A DNA stretch of 64,000 nucleotides from Deltaproteobacteria bacterium (GTDB taxonomy: Bacteria; Myxococcota_A; Polyangia; Polyangiales; JADJMO01), in contig JACPFM010000002.1 of assembly GCA_016182965.1 (NCBI GenBank), forward strand, positions 1 through 64,000, written 5' to 3'. The notes below the pieces were generated by a model. The model worked only from the letters and a program-made list of their open reading frames with translations, searched no databases and was not told the DNA's origin. Positions 1 to 8,121 of the stretch are shown piece by piece (the stretch's first letter is position 1; each line of letters opens with the position of its first letter). A program made the translations under genes and the position numbers.

Positions 1-1915
1 GGCGGAGGCACGCCGAACGTGTGCGGTTGCACGCCGACGACCTGTGCGGCTGCGGGGAAGAACTGCGGGACGATCCCGAACGGCTGCGGGGGCACGCTGG
101 ACTGCGGGACGTGCGCGAGCGGGACCTGCGGCGGCGGCGGGACGGCGAACGTGTGCGGTTGCACGCCGACGACCTGCGCGGCTGCGGGGAAGAACTGCGG
201 GACGATCCCGAACGGCTGCGGGGGCACGCTGGACTGCGGGACTTGCACGAGCGGGACCTGCGGCGGCGGCGGGACGGCGAACGTGTGCGGCTGCACGCCG
301 ACCACGTGCGCGGCGCAGGGGAAGGACTGCGGCACGATCGCCGACGGCTGCGGCGGGACCGTGAGCTGCGGGACCTGCAAGGGGGCCGACACCTGCGGCG
401 GCGGCGGCACTCCGAACGTATGCGGCAGGGGCTCGTGCGTCCCGACCACCTGCATCGCGGCCGGGAAGACATGCGGCACGATCGCCGACGGGTGCGGCGG
501 CACGCTCGACTGCGGATCGTGCACGTCGGGCACGTGCGGCGGCGGTGGGACGCCGAACGTGTGCGGCTGCACGCCGACGACCTGCGCGGCGTCGGGGAAG
601 AACTGCGGCAGCATCCCCGATGGCTGCGGCGCCACGCTGTCGTGCGGGACCTGCACGTCGCCGGCGACCTGCGGCGGCGGCGGAGCGGCGAACGTGTGCG
701 GCTGCGCACCGACGACGTGCGCGGCGTCGGGGAAGAACTGCGGCAGCATCTCCGACGGCTGCGGCGGCACGCTCGACTGCGGTGCGTGCTCGGCGCCGGC
801 GACCTGCGGCGGCGGCGGGGCGGCGAACGTGTGCGGCTGCGCGCCGACGACGTGCGCGGCCGCGGGCAAGAACTGCGGCAGCGTCTCCGACGGGTGCGGC
901 GGCACGCTGTCGTGCGGGACCTGCACGTCGCCGGCGACCTGCGGCGGCGGTGGGGCGGCGAACGTGTGCGGCTGCGCGCCGACGACGTGCGCGGCCGCGG
1001 GGAAGAACTGCGGCAGCATCTCCGACGGGTGCGGCGGCACGCTCGACTGCGGCACCTGCACGTCCGGTACGTGCGGCGGCGGCGGGACTCCGAACGTGTG
1101 CGGCTGCACGCCCACGACGTGCGCGGCCGCGGGCAAGGACTGCGGCAGCGTCCCCGATGGCTGCGGCGGCACGCTCGGATGCGGGACATGCGCCGCGCCG
1201 AAGACCTGCGGCGGCGGCGGGACTCCGAACGTGTGCGGCTGCACGCCCACGACGTGCGCGGGCGCCGGGAAGGACTGCGGCGTGCGGTGGGGCGCTCGAC
1301 TGCGGGACCTGCACGGCGCCCGAGACCTGCGGCGGCGGCGGAACGACGAACACGTGCGGCTGCACGCCCAAGACCTGCGCCGGCGAGGGCAAGGAGTGCG
1401 GCGATCTGGCGACGGGCTGCGGGACGACGATCGCGTGCGGCACCTGCGCCGACGGTCGCGCGTGCCTCGCCGGCGTGTGCATCCTCTACGAGCTCGACGC
1501 CGGAGCCGACGCCGCGGACGCGAGCGACGCCGACGAGGTCCTCGACGCGGTCGACGCGGCCGAGGGCGCGGCCGACGCGGCGGACGAAGGCGAGGTCGAA
1601 GGGGACGCCGACGAAGACGCCGCGGATGGCGCGGCCATCGGAGACGCCGCGGACGACAGCGGCGACGACTCCGCCGCGAGCGACGCCGAGGCGGGCGACT
1701 CCGAGGCGGGCGACTCCGAGGCGGGCGACGCCGAGGCGGATGCCGCCGACGCCTCGGACGACGCGGGCGAGCCGCCGCCGAACGGGTCGACCGACGACGG
1801 CTCCTGCGGGTGCCGCGCCGCGGGACGACACGACGGCGCCACGGCCGGCGCGCTGGTCCTCCTCGGCCTGGCGATCGTCCTCGCGCGGCGTTCGCGTCGC
1901 GCGGGCGATCAGTAG
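1..1915 (+). CDS. Cys-rich tandem-repeat surface protein with MYXO-CTERM-like tail, 5' partial, frameshifted
   Basis: The gene enters from the left edge. Eleven copies of a ~44-residue Cys/Gly unit (CGCTPTTCAAAGK, then DGCGGTLDCGTC, then TCGGGG) are visible. Copy 10 has lost 14 nt next to position 1282 compared with its siblings, which moves the reading frame from frame 1 to frame 2. Frame 2 then resumes the repeat, runs into an acidic Asp/Ala/Glu-rich stalk (about 1495-1790, including GDSEAGDSEAGDAEA) and ends with a Cys-Gly-Cys, a hydrophobic helix and a basic end (ARRSRRAGDQ). That layout matches the MYXO-CTERM sorting tail known from myxobacteria, so the intact protein should be exported and held at the surface. 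The repeats are probably disulfide-bonded extracellular modules. The deletion is either a real mutation or an assembly error in GC-rich repeats. No enzymatic function is evident. Confidence 0.75.
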
Positions 1916-1950
1916 CGGCGCCCCTTCCCGCGAACGATCATGGAGCGAAC

Positions 1951-2736
1951 ATGAGGTCTTCATCATGGTTCGCCTGGCTTTCGATCGCCTTGGCGCTCGC
2001 GATCTGCGGAGGGTGTCGGTCGGAGAAGCAGCCGCCGGCCGGCGGAAGCAGCGCCGATTCGAGCGCGCCGGCGCCGGCCGTCGTCGACAAGGACGCGTGC
2101 CCCGAGTCGTTCGGCGCGCTCGCCGCCGCAGACGCGAACGGCGAGCGCACGTGCCGTTGCCCCGCGGGCGACGCGAAGGGCACGGTGTGGGGCTCCGGCA
2201 TCTACACGCTCGCATCGTCGGTCTGCGCGGCCGCGCGCCACACCGGCGCCGTGGGACGCGAAGGAGGGATGGTGACGCTCCTCTTCTCGCCGGGTTGTGC
2301 GAGCTACCCCGGGAGCACCAGCAACGGGGTCGCCGCGCTCGCCGCGCAGGCGACCGAGCGGAGCTTCTACTTTCCCTCGGTGAGCAACGGGAAGTGCCCG
2401 CCGCCGCTGCCGTCGGGGCCGTGCCCGAAGACGTTCAAGGACCTCGCCGATCGGAAGCTCGCGACGGAGCTCGCCTGCGTGTGCGACGCCGCCCTCGCGA
2501 CCGGGCCGGTGTACGGAGCGGGCAACTACGCGGAGCAATCATCGATCTGCGCGGCCGCCGTGCACGCCGGCGTCATCCCCCCGAACGGCGGATCGGTCAC
2601 GTTGCGGGGAGCACCTGGGTGCGGTGCGTACGAGGGCAGCACGAAGAACGGCGTCACCAGCGTGAAGCAGGGGGCCGCGCCGCTCGGGTTCCGGTTCCCC
2701 GCCGCCGGTGGCACCGACGCGTGCGAAACGCGCTGA
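1951..2736 (+). CDS. LCCL-domain lipoprotein (two LCCL domains)
   Basis: A protein of 261 aa. The N-terminus (MRSSSWFAWLSIALALAICGGC) is a lipoprotein-type signal, followed by a Ser/Ala/Pro linker. Two homologous LCCL-like domains follow at about residues 48-140 and 155-255. Each has the family hallmarks: a Tyr followed by S-x-[IV]-C, then AA[RV]HxG[AV], a GG-x-VT strand and a closing PGC-x-x-Y-x-GSTxNGV. LCCL is a small extracellular disulfide fold of uncertain ligand. The start at 1951 fits the signal peptide. Because of the frameshift in the preceding gene, frame 1 stays open from base 1 to this stop, so automatic callers may fuse the two. It ends 4 nt from the convergent kinase gene. An exported location is well supported; the role is unknown. 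Confidence 0.85.
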   Translation: MRSSSWFAWLSIALALAICGGCRSEKQPPAGGSSADSSAPAPAVVDKDACPESFGALAAADANGERTCRCPAGDAKGTVWGSGIYTLASSVCAAARHTGAVGREGGMVTLLFSPGCASYPGSTSNGVAALAAQATERSFYFPSVSNGKCPPPLPSGPCPKTFKDLADRKLATELACVCDAALATGPVYGAGNYAEQSSICAAAVHAGVIPPNGGSVTLRGAPGCGAYEGSTKNGVTSVKQGAAPLGFRFPAAGGTDACETR

Positions 2737-2740
2737 GCGT

Positions 2741-4570
2741 TCAGGTCGCCGCCGCGTTCGGGCGCGGCGTCACCGAGTCGGAGACCGGCTCCTTCGGTCC
2801 CTTGCGCGGGAGGATCAGGCGGAACACCGCGCCGCCCTTGGGGCCGCGCGCGTAGGCGATCGCGCCGCCGTGCTCGACGGCGATGCGCTGCGCGATCGCG
2901 AGGCCGAGGCCGGTGCCGCCCTGCTTGGTCGACGCGTATGGCTCGAACAGGCGCGACAACACCGCCGGATCGACGCCGGGGCCGTCGTCGCGGACCACGA
3001 AGCGGACCGCCTCGGGGCCCGCCGGCTCGACCTCGACGCGCACGTGGCCCGCCGGCTTGCCGTCCTTCGGTCGCGTCGCCTCGAGCGCGTTCTTCACCAG
3101 GTTCACGAGCACCTGCACCAGCTGCTCGCGATCGGCGCGGATGCCGCCCGACGGCGACGCCACGAGCGACAGCCGCGGCTGCGGATCGTTCGCCTGATTG
3201 ATGGCGCTGACGGCGCTCCCGACCTCGCCGCCGGTCGACGCGTCGGCGTTCTGGAACAGGCCGACGACGTGCCGCGCGACCTCGACCGGATCGACCTCCG
3301 CGGGCCGCGGCGGCGCGATGCGCGCGTAGCGCGAGAACTCGTCGACGATCGAGGTCACGCGACGGACCTCCTGCAGCACCGTGCTCGTCGCCTCGTCGAA
3401 GTAGCCGTCGAACGCCGGATCCTCGCGCGCGCGAAGGCGGCGCAGCGTCTCGATCGACGCGCGGATCGGCGCGAGCGGGTTCTTGATCTCGTGGGCGATG
3501 CGCCGCGCGGCCTCGCGCCACGCGGCGACGCGCTCGGCCGCGTGCAGGCGCCGGCGCGTCGTCTCGAGGTCCTCGATCATGGCGTTGAACGCGATGGCCA
3601 GCTCGGCGACCTCGTCGCGGCCGCGGACCTCGACCGGCGCCGCGGTGCCCTCGGCCACCTTGCGCGCCTCGCTCGCCAGCGCGCCGAGCGGCGACACCAG
3701 CCGGCGGGCGACCGCGAACCCGACGAACGCGCCGAAGGCGATGGAGATGAGCGTCGCCACGACGATGACCTGGTCGATGCGCGCGATCGCCGACGCCAGC
3801 GCGACGCCGCTGACGCCGACGCGGAGCTCGAGGGCCGCCGCCGGGACGCCGGGCTCGACGTCGTCGAACGACACGGTCGGCAGCGTGAAGGAGCGCACCG
3901 CCTCGTCGCGGTGCGGCGCGTCGCCCGTCTCGAGGATGCGGATGCCGCGCACCTCCTCGGCGATGCGATCGAAGAACGCGCGATCGAGCTTGCGGAACGT
4001 GGCGACGACCACCGCCTCGCCGCGCTCCTCGCGCGCGCACCGCGAGACCAGCGCCGCGGCGTTCCCGCGCCGGACGGCCGTGCCGCGCTCCATCGCGAGC
4101 TTGAGCCGACGCGGGTCCTTGGTGCCGACCACGGCGCGGCTCGACTTCGGCGCGGCGAGCACGAAGCCGTCGCGGGCGTCGACGATCCAGACCTCCTCGG
4201 AGCCGAGCGCGGCGCCGAGCGCGTTGACGCCGGCGGCGACCGCCGCGCGCGCCTGCACGGCCGCGACCTCGAGGCGCGCGAGCTCCGAGTCGCTCGGCGA
4301 CAGCTTCTCGATGTCGGCGCGTGCCTTGGCCGCGACGAGCGCGCGATCGACGATCGGATCGGCGGCGCAGGTACGGTCGAGCGCGGCGCGATCGGCGGCG
4401 ACCCTGCGATCGATGGCGCGGCGCACGTCGCCCACCGCCGAGGCGACGCGGTTCTCGAAGCGGTTGCGCTCCTCGGCCACGAGCGCGCCGCGCACGCCGA
4501 TCGCGACGAACAGGCTGGTGATCAGCCCGATGGCGGCGAGCGCCATCGCGAGTCGGACGCGCAGGTTCAC
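2741..4570 (-). CDS. NtrY-like membrane sensor histidine kinase
   Basis: A protein of 609 aa with a GTG start. Transmembrane helix 1 is at about residues 7-29, an extracytoplasmic sensor region follows to about 265, and TM2 (VVATLISIAFGAFVGFAVA) is at about 268-290. A HAMP linker comes next, then a HisKA domain with the H-box HEIKNPLAPI near residue 358, and an HATPase_c domain at about 470-600 with N-box LVNLVKNALEA, G1 DDGPGV and G2 GGTGLGLA. The HEIKNPLAPI motif and arrangement are typical of NtrY/NtrB-type kinases that often signal to sigma-54 activators. No response regulator is adjacent; the nearest sigma-54 regulators are about 11 kb away. The gene is divergent from the ECF sigma operon. 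A TATGCT box lies exactly 9 nt upstream of the GTG. Signal and partner are unknown. Confidence 0.9.
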   Translation of the reverse strand: MNLRVRLAMALAAIGLITSLFVAIGVRGALVAEERNRFENRVASAVGDVRRAIDRRVAADRAALDRTCAADPIVDRALVAAKARADIEKLSPSDSELARLEVAAVQARAAVAAGVNALGAALGSEEVWIVDARDGFVLAAPKSSRAVVGTKDPRRLKLAMERGTAVRRGNAAALVSRCAREERGEAVVVATFRKLDRAFFDRIAEEVRGIRILETGDAPHRDEAVRSFTLPTVSFDDVEPGVPAAALELRVGVSGVALASAIARIDQVIVVATLISIAFGAFVGFAVARRLVSPLGALASEARKVAEGTAAPVEVRGRDEVAELAIAFNAMIEDLETTRRRLHAAERVAAWREAARRIAHEIKNPLAPIRASIETLRRLRAREDPAFDGYFDEATSTVLQEVRRVTSIVDEFSRYARIAPPRPAEVDPVEVARHVVGLFQNADASTGGEVGSAVSAINQANDPQPRLSLVASPSGGIRADREQLVQVLVNLVKNALEATRPKDGKPAGHVRVEVEPAGPEAVRFVVRDDGPGVDPAVLSRLFEPYASTKQGGTGLGLAIAQRIAVEHGGAIAYARGPKGGAVFRLILPRKGPKEPVSDSVTPRPNAAAT

Positions 4571-4579
4571 GGGGCGCGA

Positions 4580-4585
4580 AGCATA
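4580..4585 (-). promoter_or_regulatory. Candidate -10 box (TATGCT) of the NtrY-like kinase gene
   Basis: On the minus strand TATGCT lies 9 nt before the GTG start. It is one of a series of TANNNT boxes at near-constant distance from start codons in this window, implying a transcript that begins at or within a few bases of the start. Confidence 0.45.
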
Positions 4586-4607
4586 GACCGCCGCGGCCGA
4601 GCAGGGC

Positions 4608-4630
4608 GGAGGCCGGAGCCGGCGGCCTCC
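4608..4630. other. GC-rich inverted repeat in a divergent promoter region
   Basis: GGAGGCCG (4608-4615) and CGGCCTCC (4623-4630) form an 8-bp perfect stem around a 7-nt loop, between the kinase and sigma-factor starts. It could be a regulator site or a structural element. No T-tract follows, so it is not a classic terminator. Confidence 0.3.
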
Positions 4631-4675
4631 GGCGCACCTCTTCCTTCCCCCTCACAGGGTCCGGTCCGTGCCTGC

Positions 4676-4681
4676 TACCCT
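4676..4681 (+). promoter_or_regulatory. Candidate extended -10 (TGC-TACCCT) of the sigma-factor operon
   Basis: TACCCT, preceded by TGC, lies 10 nt before the ATG at 4692. It supports that start and a very short leader. Same pattern as other -10 boxes in the window. Confidence 0.45.
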
Positions 4682-4691
4682 GCGAACCGCC

Positions 4692-5561
4692 ATGTCCCAC
4701 CCCGCCTCTCCCGCCGGCAAGCCGAAAGGACGCGCGGCCGGCGCGACCGGCGCGACCGGGGCTGGTCCCGATGTCGCGACCGGGGTGAATACGGGAGGGG
4801 AGGGGCCGTCGAACCGAAGGGCGCAGCAGATGCTTTCTTCGGCAACCGCGGCGCCCGTGCCCTCGCGACCCCCGCCTCCGGAGCCGAGCTCCGCCGCAGA
4901 TGTGGGTCCCGCAGCGCGGGCGCGTGCCCTCAAGGCCGCGCGCGAGGGCGAGGCGGAGGTGGATCTTGAGCTCGTTCGGCGCGCACAGAAAGGTGACGAG
5001 GCTGAGGCTGCCTTCCGGCAGCTGGTCGAGCGTCATCAGCGGCGCGCGTTCGCCATCGCGCTCTCGCTCGTTCGGCACGAGCAAGACGCCCGCGACATCG
5101 TCCAGGACGCCTTCCTCCGCGTCCACAAGTCACTCCCCTCCTTCCAGGGCAGCTCGAGCTTCTTCACCTGGCTCTATCGCATCGTCACGAACCTCGCGAT
5201 CGATCTGGTCCGCCGGCCCGGCCGCAACACCGACGAGCTCGAAGAGGAGCGGCAGCGCTCCTCGAACCCCGGCGGTGCCGATCAACCCGACCCGATGTGG
5301 GTCTCGCGCATCGATGGCGCCGATCCGGTCGACGTCATGCGCCGCAAAGAGCTGGCCGATCGCATGCGAGCCGCGATCGACGCGCTCCCCTCGTACCACA
5401 AGGCGGTCATCCTGATGCGCGAGGTCGAGGGCATGTCCTACGAGGAGATGGCGGAGGCGATGCAGGTCTCGAAGGGGACCATCATGTCGCGCCTCTTCCA
5501 CGCAAGGCAGAAACTCCAGAAGGCGCTCGCCGACCGTTACGCAGAGGAGAACGGGCAATGA
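4692..5561 (+). CDS. ECF (RpoE-like) sigma factor
   Basis: 289 aa from the ATG at 4692. An N-terminal Ala/Pro/Gly-rich extension of ~85 residues precedes a normal group IV sigma core: region 2 (starting VERHQRRAFAIALS, with DARDIVQDAFLRVHK and the DNA-contacting FFTWLYRIVTNLAID) and region 4 (IDALPSYHKAVILMREVEG, then MSYEEMAEAMQVSKGTIMSR helix-turn-helix). Starts at 4668 (GTG) or 4830 (ATG, after a GAAGG sequence) are possible, but a TACCCT box 10 nt before 4692 favours that one. The stop overlaps the ATG of the next gene (ATGA at 5558-5561), giving translational coupling to its membrane anti-sigma partner. Such sigma factors direct a stress or envelope regulon and are released when the anti-sigma lets go. 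The long disordered N-terminus is unusual for the family. Confidence 0.9.
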   Translation: MSHPASPAGKPKGRAAGATGATGAGPDVATGVNTGGEGPSNRRAQQMLSSATAAPVPSRPPPPEPSSAADVGPAARARALKAAREGEAEVDLELVRRAQKGDEAEAAFRQLVERHQRRAFAIALSLVRHEQDARDIVQDAFLRVHKSLPSFQGSSSFFTWLYRIVTNLAIDLVRRPGRNTDELEEERQRSSNPGGADQPDPMWVSRIDGADPVDVMRRKELADRMRAAIDALPSYHKAVILMREVEGMSYEEMAEAMQVSKGTIMSRLFHARQKLQKALADRYAEENGQ

Positions 5562-6238
5562 CCCCCGGGCACGACGAAGGACGCGACGATCTCGAGCTGC
5601 TCGACCAGGGCGAGCTCGATCTGCTCGCGTACCTCGACGGCGAGCTCGAGGGGGACCGCCTGGCCAAGGTCGAGGAGCGCTTGCGCACCGACCGCGGGTA
5701 CGCTGCCCGCCTGCGCGCGCTCGAGGCGGTGGGCGAGTTCCTCCGCAAAGACGCCGACCGCATCTACCGCGCCGCGATGGTCGACTCGATCGCCGACCAG
5801 GTCATGGCGAAGGTGCGCGCGGAGTCCGAGCCGCGAGTCGCGGCGCCATCGCCGCGCGACGTGATGGCCGAGGTCATCCCGATCTCGCAGATCGCCCCGC
5901 CGACCTCGCGCCTGACGCGCCAGAAGAAGAACACGGTCATCTGGGTGGCCTTCGGCGGGGTCGCCGCGGCCGCGGCGGCGCTCGTCGTGTGGACGGGCGT
6001 GCACGAGCCCCGGGGCGTCGCCCCCGTGGCGTCCACCAGCGCGAAGACCGCCGAGACGGTCGCCGTGGTGAACACTCCGCCGCCGCCGCCGTCCAATCCC
6101 CCGGCACCCGTCCCCGAGAGCGCTTCGACCGTCGAGGTCGAGGACCTCGAGGTCGGTTCGGGCGCCACCGTCATCTACACCCGCGGCGAGGAAGGCTCGT
6201 CGCCCGTCGTCTGGATCACCGGTCGCGAGGCGAAATAA
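5558..6238 (+). CDS. Membrane-anchored anti-sigma factor (zinc-free type)
   Basis: 226 aa, starting at the ATGA overlap with the sigma gene. The cytoplasmic N-terminal ~120 residues contain LLAYLDGELEGDRLAKVEERL and GYAARLRALEAVGEFLR, the helical pattern of an anti-sigma domain. No Cys is present, so the CxxC/HxxxC zinc site of classical ZAS proteins is absent. A single transmembrane helix lies at about residues 125-148, followed by a Pro-rich periplasmic stretch and a short C-terminal domain ending VVWITGREAK. Gene order and coupling make it the likely inhibitor of the adjacent ECF sigma, retaining it at the inner membrane. Assignment rests on position and architecture more than sequence similarity. 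Confidence 0.75.
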   Translation: MTPGHDEGRDDLELLDQGELDLLAYLDGELEGDRLAKVEERLRTDRGYAARLRALEAVGEFLRKDADRIYRAAMVDSIADQVMAKVRAESEPRVAAPSPRDVMAEVIPISQIAPPTSRLTRQKKNTVIWVAFGGVAAAAAALVVWTGVHEPRGVAPVASTSAKTAETVAVVNTPPPPPSNPPAPVPESASTVEVEDLEVGSGATVIYTRGEEGSSPVVWITGREAK

Positions 6239-6243
6239 AAGTC

Positions 6244-6726
6244 ATGAACGGCTCGCACATCATCGACAAGCCCGCGCGCCGATCGCTCCTGCGATGGATC
6301 GGCGTCGCCGCGATGACCCTCGGCGTCGGCACCGCGTCCGCGGCCATCCAAGGCCCATCCGCCCCGGAGCTCGAGGTCACGCTGCTGCACGGCACCAAGG
6401 CCTCGGCGAGCGCGATCCCGTCGGGCTGGCCGGAGCTCGCGGACCCGCCCTTCAACGCCTACAACCGGTACGAGATCCTCAGCACCAAGACGCTCGCCCT
6501 CAAGAAGGGCAGCCCTTCGAAGGAGTCGCTCCCCGACGGCTCGTCGCTCGAGGCGACGCTGCTCGACGACAGCAACCCGAAGGTGAAGTTCGAGCTGGTC
6601 CTCAAGGACAGCAAGGGCGCGCAGGTGTCGAAGGGCACCTACTCGTCGCCCAAGGGCAAGCGCTTCCTGCCGGTGAGCACGCCCTACAAGACCGGCGCGC
6701 TGGTCGTCGGCGTGAAGGTCCTCTAG
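6244..6726 (+). CDS. Exported protein of the sigma/anti-sigma operon, unknown function
   Basis: 160 aa, beginning 5 nt after the anti-sigma stop, so almost certainly co-transcribed. The N-terminus has an Arg pair (PARRSLLRW) then a hydrophobic segment ending TASAAIQ, consistent with an exported protein cleaved near residue 34. The mature ~125 residues have alternating strand-forming segments (LEVTLLHG, EATLLDD, KVKFELVLKDS, GALVVGVKVL) suggesting a small beta-sandwich. I do not recognise the family. Context suggests an envelope protein that is a target or sensor in the same pathway as the sigma factor. Confidence 0.7.
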   Translation: MNGSHIIDKPARRSLLRWIGVAAMTLGVGTASAAIQGPSAPELEVTLLHGTKASASAIPSGWPELADPPFNAYNRYEILSTKTLALKKGSPSKESLPDGSSLEATLLDDSNPKVKFELVLKDSKGAQVSKGTYSSPKGKRFLPVSTPYKTGALVVGVKVL

Positions 6727-6742
6727 ACGCGAAACGCGCCCG

Positions 6743-8089
6743 TCAGCGCTCGTACGCGCCCACGTCGTTCGCGTTGCCGCCCGGGCGCGCCTTGCCGTCG
6801 AGGTCGTCGAACAGCTCGGCGGCGTCGAGGGGCAGGGCGGCGTCGATCGCCTTCGCCTTCGTGACCAGGTGGAAGTCGCCGCCGGCGGCGTCGACGAACC
6901 AGTCCGCGGGCGCGGTGAGATCGTTCACCACGACGACGTTCGCCGGGCCGTCGCCGTCGCGGAGGCCGACGACGCCGCTCATCAGGTTGTTGCCGATCCA
7001 GTGGGGCGCGCCCTTCACGTCGCCCTGGGCGCGGGTCTCGATCGAGTTCGAGTACCCGGGCGTCCACACGGTGTTGTGGAACACGCGCGCGCCCTTGCTG
7101 CGCGCGAGCTGGACGCCGAAATCACGCGCGCGGACGATCAGGTTGTTGCGGACGATTCCGCCCGTGTGCTGGAAGCCGCCGGTGCGCACCGTGTCGGGCG
7201 ACGACGCGGTCGAGTTGCCGCCGAGCTGGATGCCCTGCCAGCAGTCGATCACGACGTTGCGCTCGACGATCGAGTCGAAGCTGCCGTTCCACAGCGAGAT
7301 CGAGCCGGCGACCACCTCGCCGCCGGGCAGCGTCGAGCGGACGTTCTTGACGATGTTGTCGCGGATCTTCCACCGCGCGCCCGAGTGGATGTCGATGCCT
7401 TGCGAGTACGTGTTGCCCGCCGGGACGACCGTCGTGGTGTAGCCGACGGTCGAGCACTCGACGATGCCGTCGTCGCTGTAGGCGGTGATCTTCGCGCTCG
7501 CCTTGAACAGCTGCTGCCCGGCGTCGAGCATCGTCACGCGGTGCACGCGGAGGTTCGTCACCCCCGTGCCCTGCACCTGGATCGCGTGGCACTGCATGTC
7601 CGTGATCGTCAGCTCGCTGATGGTGACGTTCGGTGACGCGTCGAGGAAGAAGCCGACGCGGTTGTCTGGACAGCCGACCCTCGCGCCCGTGCCCCGGAGC
7701 ACGACCGCGTCCCGTCGCCCCGGCCGCCCGCGGATGGTCAGCCCCTTCTTGCCGGAGACGGCGATGGACGAACCGACATCGTAGACGCCGTCCTCGAGCA
7801 CGATCTCGGCGCCCTCCGGCGCCTTCGAGATCGCATCGCGCAGCGCCGGCACGGTCGACACGACGATCGCCCCCGTCGAAGGCGGCCCCAACGGCGCGCA
7901 TCGCGCCACCGCCGCGCCCCCATCCGCCTCCGCGTCCGCGTCCGCGTCTGCGTTCGCGTTCGCGTCTGCGTTCGCGTTCGCGTCTGCGTTCGCGTTCGCG
8001 TCCGCGTCTGCGTTCGCGTTCGCGTCCGTGTTCGCGTCCGTGTTCGCGCACCCGGCGAGCGCAGCGACGAGGATCAGGGCTCGTTCCAT
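6743..8089 (-). CDS. Right-handed parallel beta-helix lipoprotein
   Basis: 448 aa. The start at 8089 gives a lipoprotein signal (MERALILVAALAGCAN). A ~45-residue Ala/Asn/Asp/Thr stalk (alternating A-N/A-D) follows, encoded by a GCGTTC/GCGTCC hexamer tandem repeat. The body begins PALRDAISKAPEGAEIVLEDG, the usual opening turn of pectate-lyase-like or PL6-like beta-helices, and has repeated strand turns (GLTIRG, NVTISELTITD, IVRNNLIVRARDFGV, ARVFHNTVW). It ends DDLDGKARPGGNANDVGAYER, a C-terminal motif common in secreted beta-helix proteins. Probably an outer-membrane polysaccharide-binding or -degrading protein. I cannot identify catalytic residues with confidence. It is convergent with the exported-protein gene (16-nt gap). 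Confidence 0.8.
   Translation of the reverse strand: MERALILVAALAGCANTDANTDANANADADANANADANANADANANADADADAEADGGAAVARCAPLGPPSTGAIVVSTVPALRDAISKAPEGAEIVLEDGVYDVGSSIAVSGKKGLTIRGRPGRRDAVVLRGTGARVGCPDNRVGFFLDASPNVTISELTITDMQCHAIQVQGTGVTNLRVHRVTMLDAGQQLFKASAKITAYSDDGIVECSTVGYTTTVVPAGNTYSQGIDIHSGARWKIRDNIVKNVRSTLPGGEVVAGSISLWNGSFDSIVERNVVIDCWQGIQLGGNSTASSPDTVRTGGFQHTGGIVRNNLIVRARDFGVQLARSKGARVFHNTVWTPGYSNSIETRAQGDVKGAPHWIGNNLMSGVVGLRDGDGPANVVVVNDLTAPADWFVDAAGGDFHLVTKAKAIDAALPLDAAELFDDLDGKARPGGNANDVGAYER
7924..8047. repeat. GCGTTC/GCGTCC hexamer tandem repeat inside a coding region
   Basis: About 20 tandem hexamers, with an 18-nt higher-order period (CGTCTGCGTTCGCGTTCG recurring). They encode the Ala/Asn/Asp stalk of the beta-helix lipoprotein in frame. 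Related arrays occur at 38772-38861 and 63879-63904 outside genes. Confidence 0.9.
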
Positions 8090-8121
8090 GCCGCCCAGGA
8101 TGCCACGCGCAGGCGCGCGGT

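Noticed and set aside
1486..1842. 118-residue minus-strand Ser/Ala ORF
   Set aside because: Exact antisense of the acidic stalk.
7924..8047. CRISPR-like array
   Set aside because: Contiguous hexamers without spacers.
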